This document shows positions 11,161 to 22,165 of a stretch of 64,000 nt of DNA, in pieces. Each line of letters begins with the position of its first letter. Position 1 is the stretch's first letter. Under the pieces are notes generated by a model. The model saw only the letters and a program-made list of their open reading frames with translations, was not told where the DNA came from and did not search any database. The DNA is taken from contig CM046303.1 of NCBI GenBank assembly GCA_025267735.1, forward strand, positions 55,321,403-55,385,402, given 5' to 3'. This stretch comes from Mactra quadrangularis (taxonomy: Eukaryota; Mollusca; Bivalvia; Venerida; Mactridae). The position numbers were made by a program, and so were the translations under genes.

Positions 11161-11475
11161 AATAAAATGTCGCGCGGACGTAACAGTCGGATCACTTCCT
11201 GTTTTTTTCTGAGCACAGAAATTTTAACTTTGTTTTATGTTTCTAACCAATATTACACCAACTGTGATTGGTAGTGGTAAGATCACTACACACTAACAAC
11301 CTGAGACCATTCTCTTAGTAATTTTCTTCGCAATTCTAGTGGTTTTTTGCAAGTTGAGCAATTTTCGGATAGTACTGGAATTTCGGACGTCGATATTCCC
11401 CCTAACTCTTTGTCCATAATTTTGGTAAATGGACGTCAGTATTACTTTTTAGACACTTTGTCTTTTCAGTGTTAT

Positions 11476-12187
11476 AACACTGGTAAGTCTTTTCCCTGTC
11501 ACGTATCCAACGCCTGGCAAACTTATTTGTGATGCTTACCCAACTATATCAAAAGTAACTGGTGCATCCCTTCACAAAGCTTTAAAATATGTTTTACAGC
11601 ATAGGAAGCAGTCAAATAACCTACCTAAAAGCTCCCTTGTATTTATGTTTCGTCTTCTTGTTACACATGTATCAGACATAGAGCCTAATCCTGGCCCAAC
11701 TAAAAGCACGGCTAACAATTTGTTTGGGCCATCTCATTTCCCATGCGGGATATGTTCAGTAAACGTGTCATGGTCACGCAAAGGAATAGGCTGTTCAAAC
11801 TGCCCTGCATGGTTTCGTTTGTTTGTTTGTTGGGTTTAACGCTGTAGCAACACATATAAGGTCATATAACGACGGTCAGTCAACCGGAAAGGCTAAATCT
11901 CTGGATTTAGCTGTTAACCGACTACTAAGCGCATACTTTCGTCAGTGACTGACAACTGCCCTACATAATTAATAACCATTGGTAGGAGGGAGAATGGCCG
12001 TAGAAATAATTTCATGACCAAGCTCCACGAAAGTATGCCCCGCCCGGGAATCGAAACCACGACCCCTCGATCAGTAGACTTTCGTGCTACCAACTGGGCT
12101 AGCCGGGTCTCATATTGATTGCATAGGTATTAGTGACACAACCAATGAAAAACTCTGGAACTGTCTACAGTGTGGTTCTACAAACTA
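11476..12187 (+). pseudogene. LINE 1 N-terminal region: 2A-like motif plus zinc finger, split by SINE
   Basis: A continuous frame from about 11500 (TYPTPGKLICDAYPTISK) reaches DIEPNPGP at 11675-11698, an exact fit to the 2A consensus D(V/I)ExNPGP. It continues into CGICSVNV and CSNCPAWF. A reverse-oriented SINE (about 11812-12108) cuts the finger, which resumes as CIGISDTTNEKLWNCLQCG at about 12120-12178. The cysteine and histidine spacing suggests a PHD-type finger. In related elements, 2A peptides cause co-translational release of the upstream polypeptide; here activity is untested and the copy is broken. Confidence 0.8.
11812..12108 (-). mobile_element. SINE family C inserted in LINE 1
   Basis: Read on the - strand: tRNA-like head (CTAGCCCAGTTGGTAGCACG, box B-like GGTTTCGATTCCC), a body with CGAAAGTATGCGCTTAGTAG, and a tail GCGTTAAACCCAACAAACAA. 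It splits LINE 1's zinc-finger coding sequence. Exact target duplication is not clear. Confidence 0.85.
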
Positions 12188-12386
12188 ACACAGCTCTTTG
12201 GCCCAGTAACTTGACTCAATCACTGACAATTCATATTACTCCCCCATTAGTGACTTATCTGAAACCCCTTTATATACCATAACACCCCATGACTTTCTTT
12301 CATCCTCTCCAAAAGCTACCTCCACACCAAATCCTAAATTAGGCAAACCACAAAAACGAAAACTAAAACACTCAGAAAGACTCACT

Positions 12387-13075
12387 GTGCTGAATATAAA
12401 CTGTAGGTCAGTAAAGAATAAAGTTCCAGTCTTGCATCTTGTAGCAGATCAAGTCAAGCCCGACATCATATGCCTAACTGAAACTTGGTTAAAACCAGAA
12501 ATCTCCACATCGAAGATTTTTCCAGACAACCTTAACTATAGTGTCTGTACAGATGATAGGGGTGACGGACAGGGTGGATATGTCCTGATTGCAGTGCATA
12601 ATTCCCTGGTAAACCAAGAACAACCAGAACTGAAAACTAAACATAATTTAACCTGGACCAAACTTACTATGCCAGGAATCCACAACATCTTTGTAGGCTG
12701 TTACTACAAACCCCATGAAATAGATCCTGTCTCTTTAGACGAACTGTGGTCATCCCTCAGTAAAATCCCCCAAAACAATATTGTCTGGCTTCTAGGAGAT
12801 TTTAATATGCCTGATATAGACTCGGAATCAGAAACCATCCAATCTAACTGTAAAAACAAATCCTTTTATGAAGATTTTTAACGAAGCGTAGCTCATTTCA
12901 ATCTTGACCAAATGGTCAAAATCCCAACAAGGCAATCAAATACCCTTGACCTCTTTTTTACGAACTACCCATCCCAGGTACATGAAGTCACATCTCTTCC
13001 TAGCTTAGCGACTTCTGACCATGATATCATTTTCCAAGAAAATCAGGTTAAACAGGGGACGACCTCTACAACCTA
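12387..13075 (+). pseudogene. LINE 1 apurinic-type endonuclease domain
   Basis: Frame 12387-12881 shows NINCRSVKNK, CLTETWL (catalytic Glu), GGYVLIA and LLGDFNMPDI (GDFN motif). After a stop at 12879-12881 the homology continues in pieces to SDHDIIF near 13015, which supplies the catalytic Asp-His. In intact elements this domain nicks target DNA to prime reverse transcription. Broken by stops and frameshifts. Confidence 0.85.
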
Positions 13076-13489
13076 AAAGGTTTATAAAAAAATACGCAAA
13101 AGCTCAATGGGATGAAATAAAACCAGATATGGCATCCTTCTCCTATTAATACTTCCAGGCAAACCACACTGATCCTAATAGTGCATGGACTTCTCTCAGA
13201 GATAAACTTAATGAATCTTGCTCTAAACACATACCCACTCTAAACACATCCCCACTAAGTTTAGTAAGCCGAGAACTGACTTATCGTGGGTCACTCCAAA
13301 GATCATTAGACAAATTAGAAAACGTGACAAGCTATTTCACTAGCTAAAACTCAATCCAAATAACAATGGGAGGGATAAATTAAAAACTCTCATATCAAAA
13401 ATCTAGAGAGAAATAAGGTCCTCATTTTGGTCATACCTAAATAATGTTATTTTCAACGTGATTCTAATCCTGGTAGAAATAAAAAGTTC

Positions 13490-14984
13490 TACAGTTTTGT
13501 AAAACATACCAAGAAAGAAAACGTTGGCATAGCCCCACTCAAATCTAATGGTGTCACTTATATTGACCCTGTTGCTAGGGCAGATATTCTAAACCAGCAG
13601 TTTGAGTCTGTATTCCCCCCTCTAAAGCCGCTAAGCTTATCCCAGCTAAGTTACAGAGCTCATTCTCCCCCAGAAGTTCTAATGAACGTATCATGATCAC
13701 AACGGAAGGAGTTTACAAACTACTCTTGGGTCTATCTCCCAACCAGGCACCTGGTCCTGACGAGATTTCTTTCCGGGTTCATAAAGAACTTCATTATGAA
13801 ATTGCCCCTGTGCTCACACATATGTACAGTTTATCTCATTGTCCCTGAAGACTTCAAGAAAGCTATTGTAGCTCTTGTCTTCAAAAAGGCTCTAAGGCTA
13901 AACCTAATAATTACAGGCCTATATCTCTCACCTGCATTGCATCCAAACTACTTGAGCATAATTGTTGTTTCAAACCTAATGTCGTTCTGTGATGAAAACA
14001 AAATTCTAAGCCAGTACCAACATGGTTTCCGCTCTGGCCATAGCTGTGAAACACAACTACTAATTTTCACGAAAGAAATATTTGAAAATCTCAAAAATGG
14101 TCAACAACCTGATGTAGTTGTGATGGACTTCTCAAACGCATTTGACAAGGTTGACCAAGTGAAGCTAATATACAAATTACAAAAGTGTAAGTCCTCAGTT
14201 GGCTTCCTGGATCAATTCATTACTGACAAATCGATCTCAAAATGTAGCAGTTGAAGGTCATTTTTCAGTGAATTACCATTTCTTTCTGAAGTTCCACAGG
14301 AATCTGTCCTAGAACCATGCCTCTTTCTTGTCTACATAAATGATCTCCCTGACTCGGTTAAATGTAAGACTAGAATGTTTGCTGGCGATACCATCAGTTA
14401 CATGACTATTGATTCAGTCAATGATAGCATATCCCTCCAAAATGATCTCCAAGAATTAGAAAAATGGGAAAAGACATGGTCTATGTCTATGGAATTTCAA
14501 CCTGATAAATGCGAGATTCTTATAATTACTAGAAAGAAGGCTCCCTTAATTAATATACCCATACAAACTACATAATATTGAACTCTCAATCTAAATACAA
14601 AAATGTACCTAGGTGTCACCATCTCTTCTAAAATGAATTGGTCCAAACATATAAATAATATAACATCTAAAGCAACTTTAACTCTTAGATTCATCCAAAG
14701 AAATGTCAAAACAAGTTAAAAAAGCAGCCTACAACACATATGTCCGTCCTCAACTTGAATATTGCTCTAGCATCTGGCACCCCTGGCAAAAGTCCCTAAG
14801 TCAAAGTGTTGAAATAGTCCAACGGTTGGCTGCCAGATACGTCATGTCAGATTATGACTACACCAGTAGCGTTACAAAAATGCTACAAATCCTTGACTGG
14901 CAAAACCTACATCAACGTGGACTTCACTCCTCCCTCGTTTTCTTTCACAAAATAATTTACCAAAAAGTAGCAGTAGAAATTTAA
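13490..14984 (+). pseudogene. LINE 1 reverse transcriptase domain
   Basis: Recognisable RT blocks: APGPDEISFRV near 13750, YQHGFRSGHSCETQLL and VVMDFSNAFDKVD (13796-14254), FLVYINDLPDSVKCKTRMFAGD (14325-14390) and a C-terminal block with YVRPQLEYCSSIW (14703-14984). The pieces lie in different frames. The active-site box is FAGD, so one catalytic aspartate is lost. Not functional. Confidence 0.85.
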
Positions 14985-15229
14985 ATTACAACCCTTCCCA
15001 GTTCCACAGTAATTATTATAATAATTCATTTTTTCCACGTACTATCAAGCTCAGGAATTCCTTACCCCTATCATTCAAATCTAGCTCCAGTCTCGAATTA
15101 TTTACTGCGAGGCTGGTGGTGGTCACTGTGTAAAGTTACCTCTTGTTTTTATGCTTTTATCTGTACTATACTTTACTTTTACTTTTTATTTTCTACTTTA
15201 TAACATAGCATTCTTTTATAGAATTATAC

Positions 15230-16960
15230 AGAATTTGTAGAAGCCATAAAATACTTATACAAAACTTATACCTATACCAACATGTTAGTGAACCAACTAG
15301 ATACAGAATTAGTAACTTACAATCACTTCTAGATCTCATATTCACAATTAAAGCTGAAATGTTTGACAGCATTGAACATTTATCAGGACTTGGGAAAAGT
15401 GATCACAATGTACCTAAGTTCAAATTCAACTGCAACAAAGAAATAAAAAAACTCCCAATAACAAACTCTACTACAGTAAAGCCAACTTTCTAATAATAAA
15501 TGAATGAATAGCACAGTCTGAATGGAAGACCTTAGATCAACTAGGAATTCAATCATTCTGGAGTAGATTTGCAAAATCACTTACTAATATTCAAGAACAA
15601 AACATTCCAAGAAAATCTACTTTGAAGAATGGAGTTCCATACATTGATCTTGAGACATCAGAAGCAATTAAAGAGAAAAGAAAAAATGGAATAAATACAA
15701 AAACTGTATTAACCTATTTACATACAATGAATACAAGGTTGCTAAAAACAAAGTCGTTCACCGTCATAGGAAATCAAATTATAAGTATAAAAAATACATT
15801 GCAGACAATGCTAACACACAACCCAAAACAATTTTGGAAGTACATGTACATCCGATCCAATTCTGAAACTATGAGTGGAATTAATACAATAGAAGTCAAT
15901 AGTAGCATGATCTGATGATCAAATAATAGCAAAAGAGCTCAATAATCATTTCCTGTCAGTATTTACTTAAGAAATTGACCATGTTCCAGAAATTGATGAC
16001 ATAACTGATACAACAATCTCAGATACCACCATAAATGATGAAATAACTATGAAAGCTATTAAAGAAATAAATCCTTCAAAAGCTGAAGGACCAGGTGAAA
16101 TTCACCCCAAGTTGATAAATGAATGTAGAGAAAAATTTTGTAACCTACTTAGTTAAATGTTTAGGAAATCGTTAGATGAAAGCATACTACCTTCACAATG
16201 GAAACATGCCAATGTGACAGCAATATTCATGGCTGGTAAAACATCCTGTGTGCAAAATTATAGACCCATTAGTGTAACACATATTTGCTGCAGAATCATG
16301 GAAAAAAATATAAGAAATGCTATAGTGAAAAACTTAGAAGATAACAATCTACTTTCTCCATGCCAACATGGGTTTAGAAAAGGCAGGTCATGCACAACAC
16401 AGTTATAAGAATGCATTGAAGACTGGACAAGTGCAATCGATAACATAGACATAATATATCTTGACTTTAAAGCAGCCTTTGATAAAGTACCACATAAAAG
16501 ACTACTTAAAAATATGGAGCATTGGTATTAGAGGCAAAATCTACAAATGGCTAGAAAACTTTCTAACTAATAGATTTAAAAGGGTATGTGTTTAATGGAT
16601 CCAAATCCTCATGGTGTAAAGTTACCAGTGAAGTACCACAAAAAAGTGTCAAAAAGTTTTGTTTCTAATTTTTATAAAAGATCTACCAGAAGTAGTAAAA
16701 TGCACTATGAAAATGTTTGCAGACGATACAAAATTGTACAGAAATATTATAACAGAAGATCATGAACAAGTACTACAAGATAAAATCTTTGATGCATGCG
16801 ACTGGGCAAAAAGTGGCAAATGGTTTTCAACATAAACAAATGCAAATATTTACATATTGGACAAAACGAACCAAATGAATACTACATAAAAGACCAGATA
16901 AATAAAATACAAAAGATACAGGAAGTAACTCAAGAAAAAGATTTTTTTTAAATATGATAA
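15230..16960 (+). mobile_element. second non-LTR retrotransposon (LINE 2), decayed
   Basis: A distinct, more degraded LINE follows head-to-tail: end of an endonuclease (LSGLGKSDH near 15380), a linker, then RT blocks PSQWKHANVTAIF, YRPISV, SPCQHGFRKGRSCTTQL (16157-16408), YLDFKAAFDKVPHKRLL (about 16458-16510) and MFADDTKLYR near 16710. The catalytic FADD box is kept but stops and frameshifts break the frame. It ends near 16960 in AT-rich DNA. CR1/Jockey-like by motif; no clade claim. Confidence 0.82.
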
Positions 16961-17115
16961 TTTTTACCGTCTATATTATATATAGTATGATATTATACAT
17001 GCATATGTAGTAAATTGTATTGAGCATACATACAGCTACAAGTATATAGAAATGTCATTTTTAATACTTTGATGAAATATCAAAAATAATTTTAAATATG
17101 ATTAAAATTCTTAAA
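16961..17115. other. AT-rich spacer
   Basis: No feature recognised between LINE 2 and the RNF181 promoter region. Confidence 0.4.
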
Positions 17116-17384
17116 TCAATATTCAGTAACTAGTGCGTTCAGGACTACCGGCGAACGTAAGTTCCAAGTGATATTCATGAGGGGCGTGACTAAAACTCGT
17201 CTCAGTGGATACTGGTAACGCCCCTCGGCTGATTGGATACAGATAATCTTCTCCCACCCGTTGTTTACATGGTATAAGCGACATCTCAAAGTGAAAGTAG
17301 AATTGCAAGTCACGGTGCAGTGACAACACAAAATCAGTTAAGTGTATTATCCCGTTGTTTTTAATTTACTCTGATCACTTCAAG
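17116..17384 (+). promoter_or_regulatory. putative RNF181 promoter and 5' UTR
   Basis: The base composition turns GC-richer than its surroundings. An inverted CCAAT box (CTGATTGGAT, about 17229-17238) and GC-rich words GGGGCGTG and GCCCCTC sit 150-200 bp before the start codon. The transcription start is not visible. Overlapping - strand open frames are judged spurious. Confidence 0.45.
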
Positions 17385-17464
17385 ATGGCATCGTATTTTG
17401 ACGAACATGATTGTGAACCTTTGGCAGACGGACAACAACCAGATCATTTACTTCATATGGCAAG
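17385..17464 (+). CDS. RNF181: RNF181 exon 1
   Basis: Encodes [12 protein letters not shown] and on to HMA; ends in ..GCAAG before GTAACA, leaving two bases of the Arg27 codon. Confidence 0.93.
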
Positions 17465-20400
17465 GTAACATTTTATTTTAAAAAAACATTATTTCATAAT
17501 GATGACAAGTCTGTGTATCATCAACATCAACATTAATATTGCTTATAATATTAACATAATGAAGTTTGAATTTTGTTTGAACGTATTAGTAAGTATAAAT
17601 CCAACATGTTATTCTAATGAGACATTTTTAAAGTTCTTGTTTTTCATTTGAAAATTGACTCAGTTAAACTAGCTTAAGGTCTTCAGCGAACCCGTGTTTA
17701 TACTGTCAATGAACGGGTACTTCACTTTAATGCCACATCTGACGAAAATCAAAATGTTAAAAAGCGGCTTATAAAGTTGTGGAAGCCAGAACTACAGTTA
17801 AACCTGCTGTTACAGAATGGTGTGCCAATGTTAAGCAAGTTATGCTGAGTCTCGTATATAAGACTAATGGATCTTATTTACAATGTATGCTGTATATTGG
17901 GTTCATAACCAGCCCGACTGTATGAAAAAGTTTGGGAATAATTTAATTGATTTTAAAAGATGTTGCTTGTCTTTGGCTTACATCCAGTCAGGAACTCGTC
18001 AAATTCTATGCATTTGATTTCTTAATTTTCTTGTTTCTCTTCAGGCTGTTGTTAGATAGTGGCTTGGCTGCAGAATGGGAATTAGAATATGGAAGGTTTG
18101 TACTAGAATCTTTTTGAAGTTTCAACTGAATAACTTGCCAAGATACTGGTAGTACAGTGTTTCTCCTTCACAGGCTCATGTCTTAAGATCTCTCCTTCAA
18201 GCACATAGAATGGCCCTTTTCCTTGAGAATGTAGCATCAATTTCATTTCATGACTCTTTATTTATATATACTTCCTCCTAATAAAAGAAGGCAATAGTAG
18301 TATAGTCCTCAAATACAAATAGTAAGTAAGTTCTACATTTTATTCTAGTACCTGACTATATCCCAGCCAGCAAACTGTATGGGTCCATTATAGGCTACCA
18401 ATTTGGGTCTCTCTGGGATATCTTTAACCATAGGTAGGGCTGGGACGGGTAGAAAATTTGTAGCCGGATACCCGAGGCCGTATTACCCGCGGGTACCCGG
18501 GTACTCGCTGTTATAAATCATGAAAGAGTTATTACTCCTACATCCTGGCACTTGTTACTGCTTATAAAATAGGAACAATGTTTCCGAAGTTGTCTTTGTT
18601 GGCAAAGGAGAGTCTTGTAATTCTAGCAACTTCTGTCCCGTCAAAAAGAGTGTTTAGCGTCGCAGGGCTTACAATCACAAAGCAGAGAGCAAGTCTTGAC
18701 CCGAGTGTTGCCGTTGCAGTTAAGTTTATGAATAGATATAAAATCCAGGTTACTTTCCACCTAGCATTCCAATATCTGGTTTTCCATCGCCTATGTTTAT
18801 TAATAAGTCCAAACCTGAAGTATGTCTGAATGTACCTACACGTAGTTCCGAGCATTCCGTACCACGACCAGTATTGAAAATGTGTCTAATTAGGTTGTCC
18901 TCGTATGCGAACATTTTTCTGTGTTAACTGATAGTTGGAACGTATATTGACGTATATGAACGTATATTGTTGATATTTTAGCCATTACAACGAAATAAGA
19001 CATAAATGCGAATCCAGCACTTAAGAGAAATTGTTCAAGAAGCTGGATTCATATTAGTTGGTTAGTAACTGTTATACTTGGTCGTCGGCAATATTGTTGT
19101 AAAGTAGTGCCTATAGAGAAATTCGGTAGATGAACATTTCATAATAATTCTGATCAAGGCAGATTTTTAAATTGCTGAAAAATCGAAACTAATTGATATG
19201 AGGTGTTTTATTTTACGGGTACCGGGTAATAACTTTGTACCCGGGTAGTAGCCTTACCCGACCCGATACCCGGGTACTCGAGTACTCGTACCAGCCCTAA
19301 CCATAGGTATTTAATATTGATATACTTTCTGTGTCTCAATGATATTTCTGTGATGGTGATTCCTCTCTTATTAATGGAAAGCTGTATAAAGATGTCCATG
19401 TATGGTGGTCAATATTTAATTATGTTGTTACATTTTAGAATATTTGGTGGTGACTCTAAAGTTCCTCCTGCATCAAAAGAGGTTGTGAAGAATCTACCTA
19501 CAAGTATCATTACACCTGCAGAAGCTGGTAAGTATTGACGTGTTATTTAAATTATTGTATTACTGACTAAGTGCATAGAAACTAACTCATTATTCAAGTT
19601 AATTGAACTATTATTAAACATTTATTAAACTTTGTCCAATTTTGTGTTAAATTCGAACACTGGCTTCATTGCTACTTGTTTTCTTCCTGTCAACTTCACT
19701 GCATCTTTAAAATGTGCCATGCATTATTCTGATGTTGAAGAGGTATATTACAGAACTTCTACTCCTTTGTCTGAAAGTTAGCTTGCAATTATGGTGAAAG
19801 GTAGAGGGTTCCCTTAGGGCTGATAAGTTCCTATGTTTAACCCAAGGGCCATGGATATCCAGATTATTGTTCAGTTTTATTTCAGTGTCACATTTGTTAA
19901 ACCTGTTGATTTGAATATTCACTACAGTTAGTCTGTACTCATGATTGATAAAATTAGATTTTAATTGGCAAAGTTAATGTATGCGTTACTGACAGTATAA
20001 CAATATTTGATCATGTATTATGGTTCTTTAAAATGTGATCTATTATTTCAGCCTTAGAGAAGAAGTGTCCTATATGTATAGGTTTATTTGATGAAGAAGA
20101 TGAAGTAAAAACATTGCCTTGTAAACATAGATTTCATACAAATTGTATACTACCATGGCTGGAAAAGGTACATATAGTTTATGGACAATTTAATTTGTAC
20201 TTATTCAGAGCACAGAATATTGATCATTGGGCGAGTTGCATAAGCATATTGCTATGTATAGCTTTGTGCCCTGGTTCCCTTAATTTGATATCCCACGTTT
20301 ATTTCCTTCAGTTGTAAAAAGGGTACCAGGGCACAAAGCAATACGTAGTGATATGCTTAGGCAACTTGTCCCTGTTCTGTCATTCGGAACATCCTCGGCC

Positions 20401-21461
20401 ATTCGCTACGAATAACCTCGGACATATTTAGGCACCATTTTGAAACTATGTAAACAAATACACGATCGTTTAGGCGATGACTGAAGTTCCGTTTTTAATC
20501 CGTAAATTTAAAATTACGCAGTTCAATGATACCGATGAACAATATTTGCTTCAATTAAAAACAAATAAATATGTTTAGACAAAGATCTGTGTGTAAACTA
20601 CAAGAAATATTTTGCGTAACCGTTACGTGCTTCGCCTCGCGTAGGTAGTAAAATCCCCAAAATCCGGTGAAGACCCCCCCACAAATCCTTCCGAGATTAT
20701 TCATTCATGAAAGGTCGAGGGTGTTCCGAATGCCTGTTCTGTAAGGCTAGCAAGAGTTAGAAATACACTGCACAAGAATGGTAACTAAATATTTGTACAT
20801 TAATGGAGTTGTCTCCCTTCCATTGATAATCATGTTACATTTCAGAGAGTTCTTGTTGATTTAATACTATTTATTGATAGTTTTGTGTTGTATTCTTCCT
20901 TGCTATTCTTTTAGTTCTCACAAATCTTTATTCCATATTTTCAGGTGAATTCATGCCCACTATGTAGACATGAGTTACCCACAGATGATCCAGATTATGA
21001 AAATTTCAAAAAACATAAGGTAAACTTTATACAATGTTGTTGAACTATTTGTAAGATAGCAGATGGGTGACTTAGTGCTCATCTACCTTTCCAAAACCCT
21101 GACAGCTGTTCCATTTACCTTATAAATGGAGGAAATCAACTTCCTTTTTAAATTTTCATGACAGGGTATAACCAACTCTGATGAGGCTTCAACCAGCATT
21201 CCTATTAGCACACTAGATTCAAAATCCTGCACTTAGCCTAATTCCCCACTGACCTGGGTCCAATATTTCTAGGTTTTGAATCTAAGATACTTAAATCCTA
21301 TGAACTGTGCCAAAATATTTTCATTTTCCACTTCATCATCTGTTGATACAGAATTACAGATATAATAATTGAATAAATCTTGAATATTCTTATTTTTTCA
21401 GGCTCGAGCAAAACAAAGAGAATATGAACTTGAAAGTTTACATAATTCTATGTTTGGATAG
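17385..21461 (+). CDS. RNF181: E3 ubiquitin-protein ligase RNF181 (six exons, complete)
   Basis: Joined exons 17385-17464, 18045-18095, 19439-19527, 20052-20167, 20945-21019 and 21402-21461 give 156 codons plus stop; vertebrate RNF181 is about 153 residues. All introns are GT-AG and phases agree. The start [12 protein letters not shown] is diagnostic for this family, which fixes the start codon. A RING-H2 finger has ligands C79, C82, C97, H99, H102, C105, C116 and C119, in the pattern C-x2-C-x14-C-x-H-x2-H-x2-C-x10-C-x2-C. The tail [16 protein letters not shown] plus a basic helix also matches. By family knowledge it is a cytosolic RING E3 that recruits an E2 and ubiquitinates substrates; substrates in molluscs are unknown. 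Introns carry three transposon insertions, none disrupting exons. Confidence 0.96.
18045..18095 (+). CDS. RNF181: RNF181 exon 2
   Basis: 51-bp exon between TCTCTTCAG and GTTTGTAC; encodes [16 protein letters not shown]. Both ends split Arg codons. Confidence 0.9.
18427..19307. mobile_element. hAT-family DNA element copy 2 in RNF181 intron 2
   Basis: Element proper 18435-19299 (865 bp), starting TAGGGCTGGGACGGGTAG and ending GTACCAGCCCTA, flanked by an exact 8-bp duplication ACCATAGG (18427-18434 and 19300-19307). It is nearly identical over most of its length to the copy at 2198-3005, with indels, the largest near 19060-19130. Both copies carry the same dimerisation-domain remnant. Confidence 0.94.
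18578..18829 (+). pseudogene. hAT transposase C-terminal remnant, copy 2
   Basis: The first 55 codons equal those of the remnant at 2341-2529. A small deletion after MNRYK then changes the frame, so the 83-codon frame ends in unrelated residues. Not functional. Confidence 0.75.
19439..19527 (+). CDS. RNF181: RNF181 exon 3
   Basis: Encodes [20 protein letters not shown] and TSIITPAEA between CATTTTAG and GTAAGT. The string VVKNLP corresponds to the VVENLP of vertebrate RNF181. Confidence 0.93.
20052..20167 (+). CDS. RNF181: RNF181 exon 4 (most of RING finger)
   Basis: Encodes [18 protein letters not shown] and [18 protein letters not shown]: six of the eight zinc ligands. Donor GTACAT; ends in phase 0. 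Confidence 0.95.
20229..20372. mobile_element. small MITE with GGGCGAGTTG termini, copy 1
   Basis: Starts GGGCGAGTTGCATAAGCATA and ends with the inverted partner TATGCTTAGGCAACTTGTCCC. Inner repeats GCTTTGTGCCCTGG and CCAGGGCACAAAGC make the arms about 50 bp long. A second copy lies at 32692-32832. Located in RNF181 intron 4. Target duplication unclear. Confidence 0.8.
20371..20742. mobile_element. Mutator-like MITE with 10-bp target duplication
   Basis: Element proper 20381-20732 (352 bp). Ends CATTCGGAACATCCTCGGCC and, inverted, GGTCGAGGGTGTTCCGAATG; imperfect arms run about 42 bp. The flanks CCTGTTCTGT (20371-20380 and 20733-20742) are identical. A 9-11 bp duplication with long inverted arms fits the MULE superfamily. 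Inserted at the edge of the adjacent MITE within RNF181 intron 4. Confidence 0.8.
20945..21019 (+). CDS. RNF181: RNF181 exon 5
   Basis: Encodes [20 protein letters not shown] and FKKHK; supplies the last two RING cysteines. Flanks TTTTCAG and GTAAAC. Confidence 0.95.
21060..21265 (-). mobile_element. SINE family B, decayed, in RNF181 intron 5
   Basis: Shares with the complete copy at 4204-4503 the words CTCATCTACCTTTCC, AATGGAGGAAATC, TTTTCATGACAGGGTATAACC and a ruined box B. No clear flanking repeat. Confidence 0.65.
21402..21461 (+). CDS. RNF181: RNF181 exon 6 and stop
   Basis: Encodes [19 protein letters not shown] then TAG; matches the family's basic C-terminal helix ending in LHGAM-like residues. 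Confidence 0.94.
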   Translation, partial: ARAKQREYELESLHNSMFG

Positions 21462-22165
21462 TTATAACTAAGGAGAAGTGATAGTGTTCAGGAAAATTTC
21501 ATTTTGTACTATTTATTCTTATTGCAATTATTTTCTTACAGATATACATGCATTTTATTGTAGTTTTTGCTTTTTATTATATCTTTTACCATGTACAGTA
21601 AAGTTTACTAATTCAATAGTTCTAGAGATTTGGTGTGTTTAATCAATAATTACGAGATCAGTCTTAATTATGACTCTGTCATAAGTCCAAATTTAAGATC
21701 TGAGACTGTTATATCAATAAAGTTGTAGCTAAGGTGCAGCTGATAGTCCTAAATTTGGGTCTCAACTATAAGGTTGGTTCTGTGAGACCTATTTGTAAAG
21801 ACCGTTTTGATAATAGGGACAGTCACATACATCAGTCACTGGAAAAGTCTTGAATGGCTGACTAATGATACAACCAGTCTTACAACCAGTAATAGTGATA
21901 AAAGACACCCCTGGATTACTTGTATGAGTATTGAATGATTCATACTAGGTGTAAAAGTGTGCTTTATATTTACAATTGAACTAAAATAAATATGTAGACT
22001 AGAATTTCATTCCTCAAATTTATTTAGAATAAGATTTCCCTTGGTATCATTATTGTTAAAAAAGTCCTGTATTGTATGTTTGTTACATTTTAAATAGCAG
22101 TAAAATGGCAACATTTCGTTGAACCTTTGTTATATGAAACAAGGTGAAATAAACTTCTATTATGT
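21462..22165 (+). other. probable RNF181 3' UTR
   Basis: AT-rich, no competing gene. AATAAA signals occur near 21716, 21987 and 22147. The true cleavage site cannot be fixed from sequence alone. Confidence 0.45.

Larger units (their letters stand above)
11340..15225 (+). mobile_element. CR1-like non-LTR retrotransposon (LINE 1), decayed
   Basis: In order: an N-terminal region ending in a 2A-like motif, a PHD-like zinc finger, an apurinic-type endonuclease and a reverse transcriptase. All are in + orientation but separated by stops and frameshifts. A SINE interrupts the zinc finger. The 5' limit is uncertain. The RT active-site box reads FAGD instead of F/YADD. Architecture resembles the PHD/ESZn-bearing CR1-clade elements; the clade is inferred, not tested. 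Confidence 0.85.

Noticed and set aside
17116..17331. Two - strand frames of about 70 codons upstream of RNF181
   Set aside because: They overlap the likely promoter/5' UTR of RNF181, lack family features and have no splice partners.
20114..20317. 67-codon frame that continues RNF181 exon 4 past its donor
   Set aside because: Read-through into intron 4 and the MITE; the spliced exon 5 restores the RING cysteines, so the splice is real.
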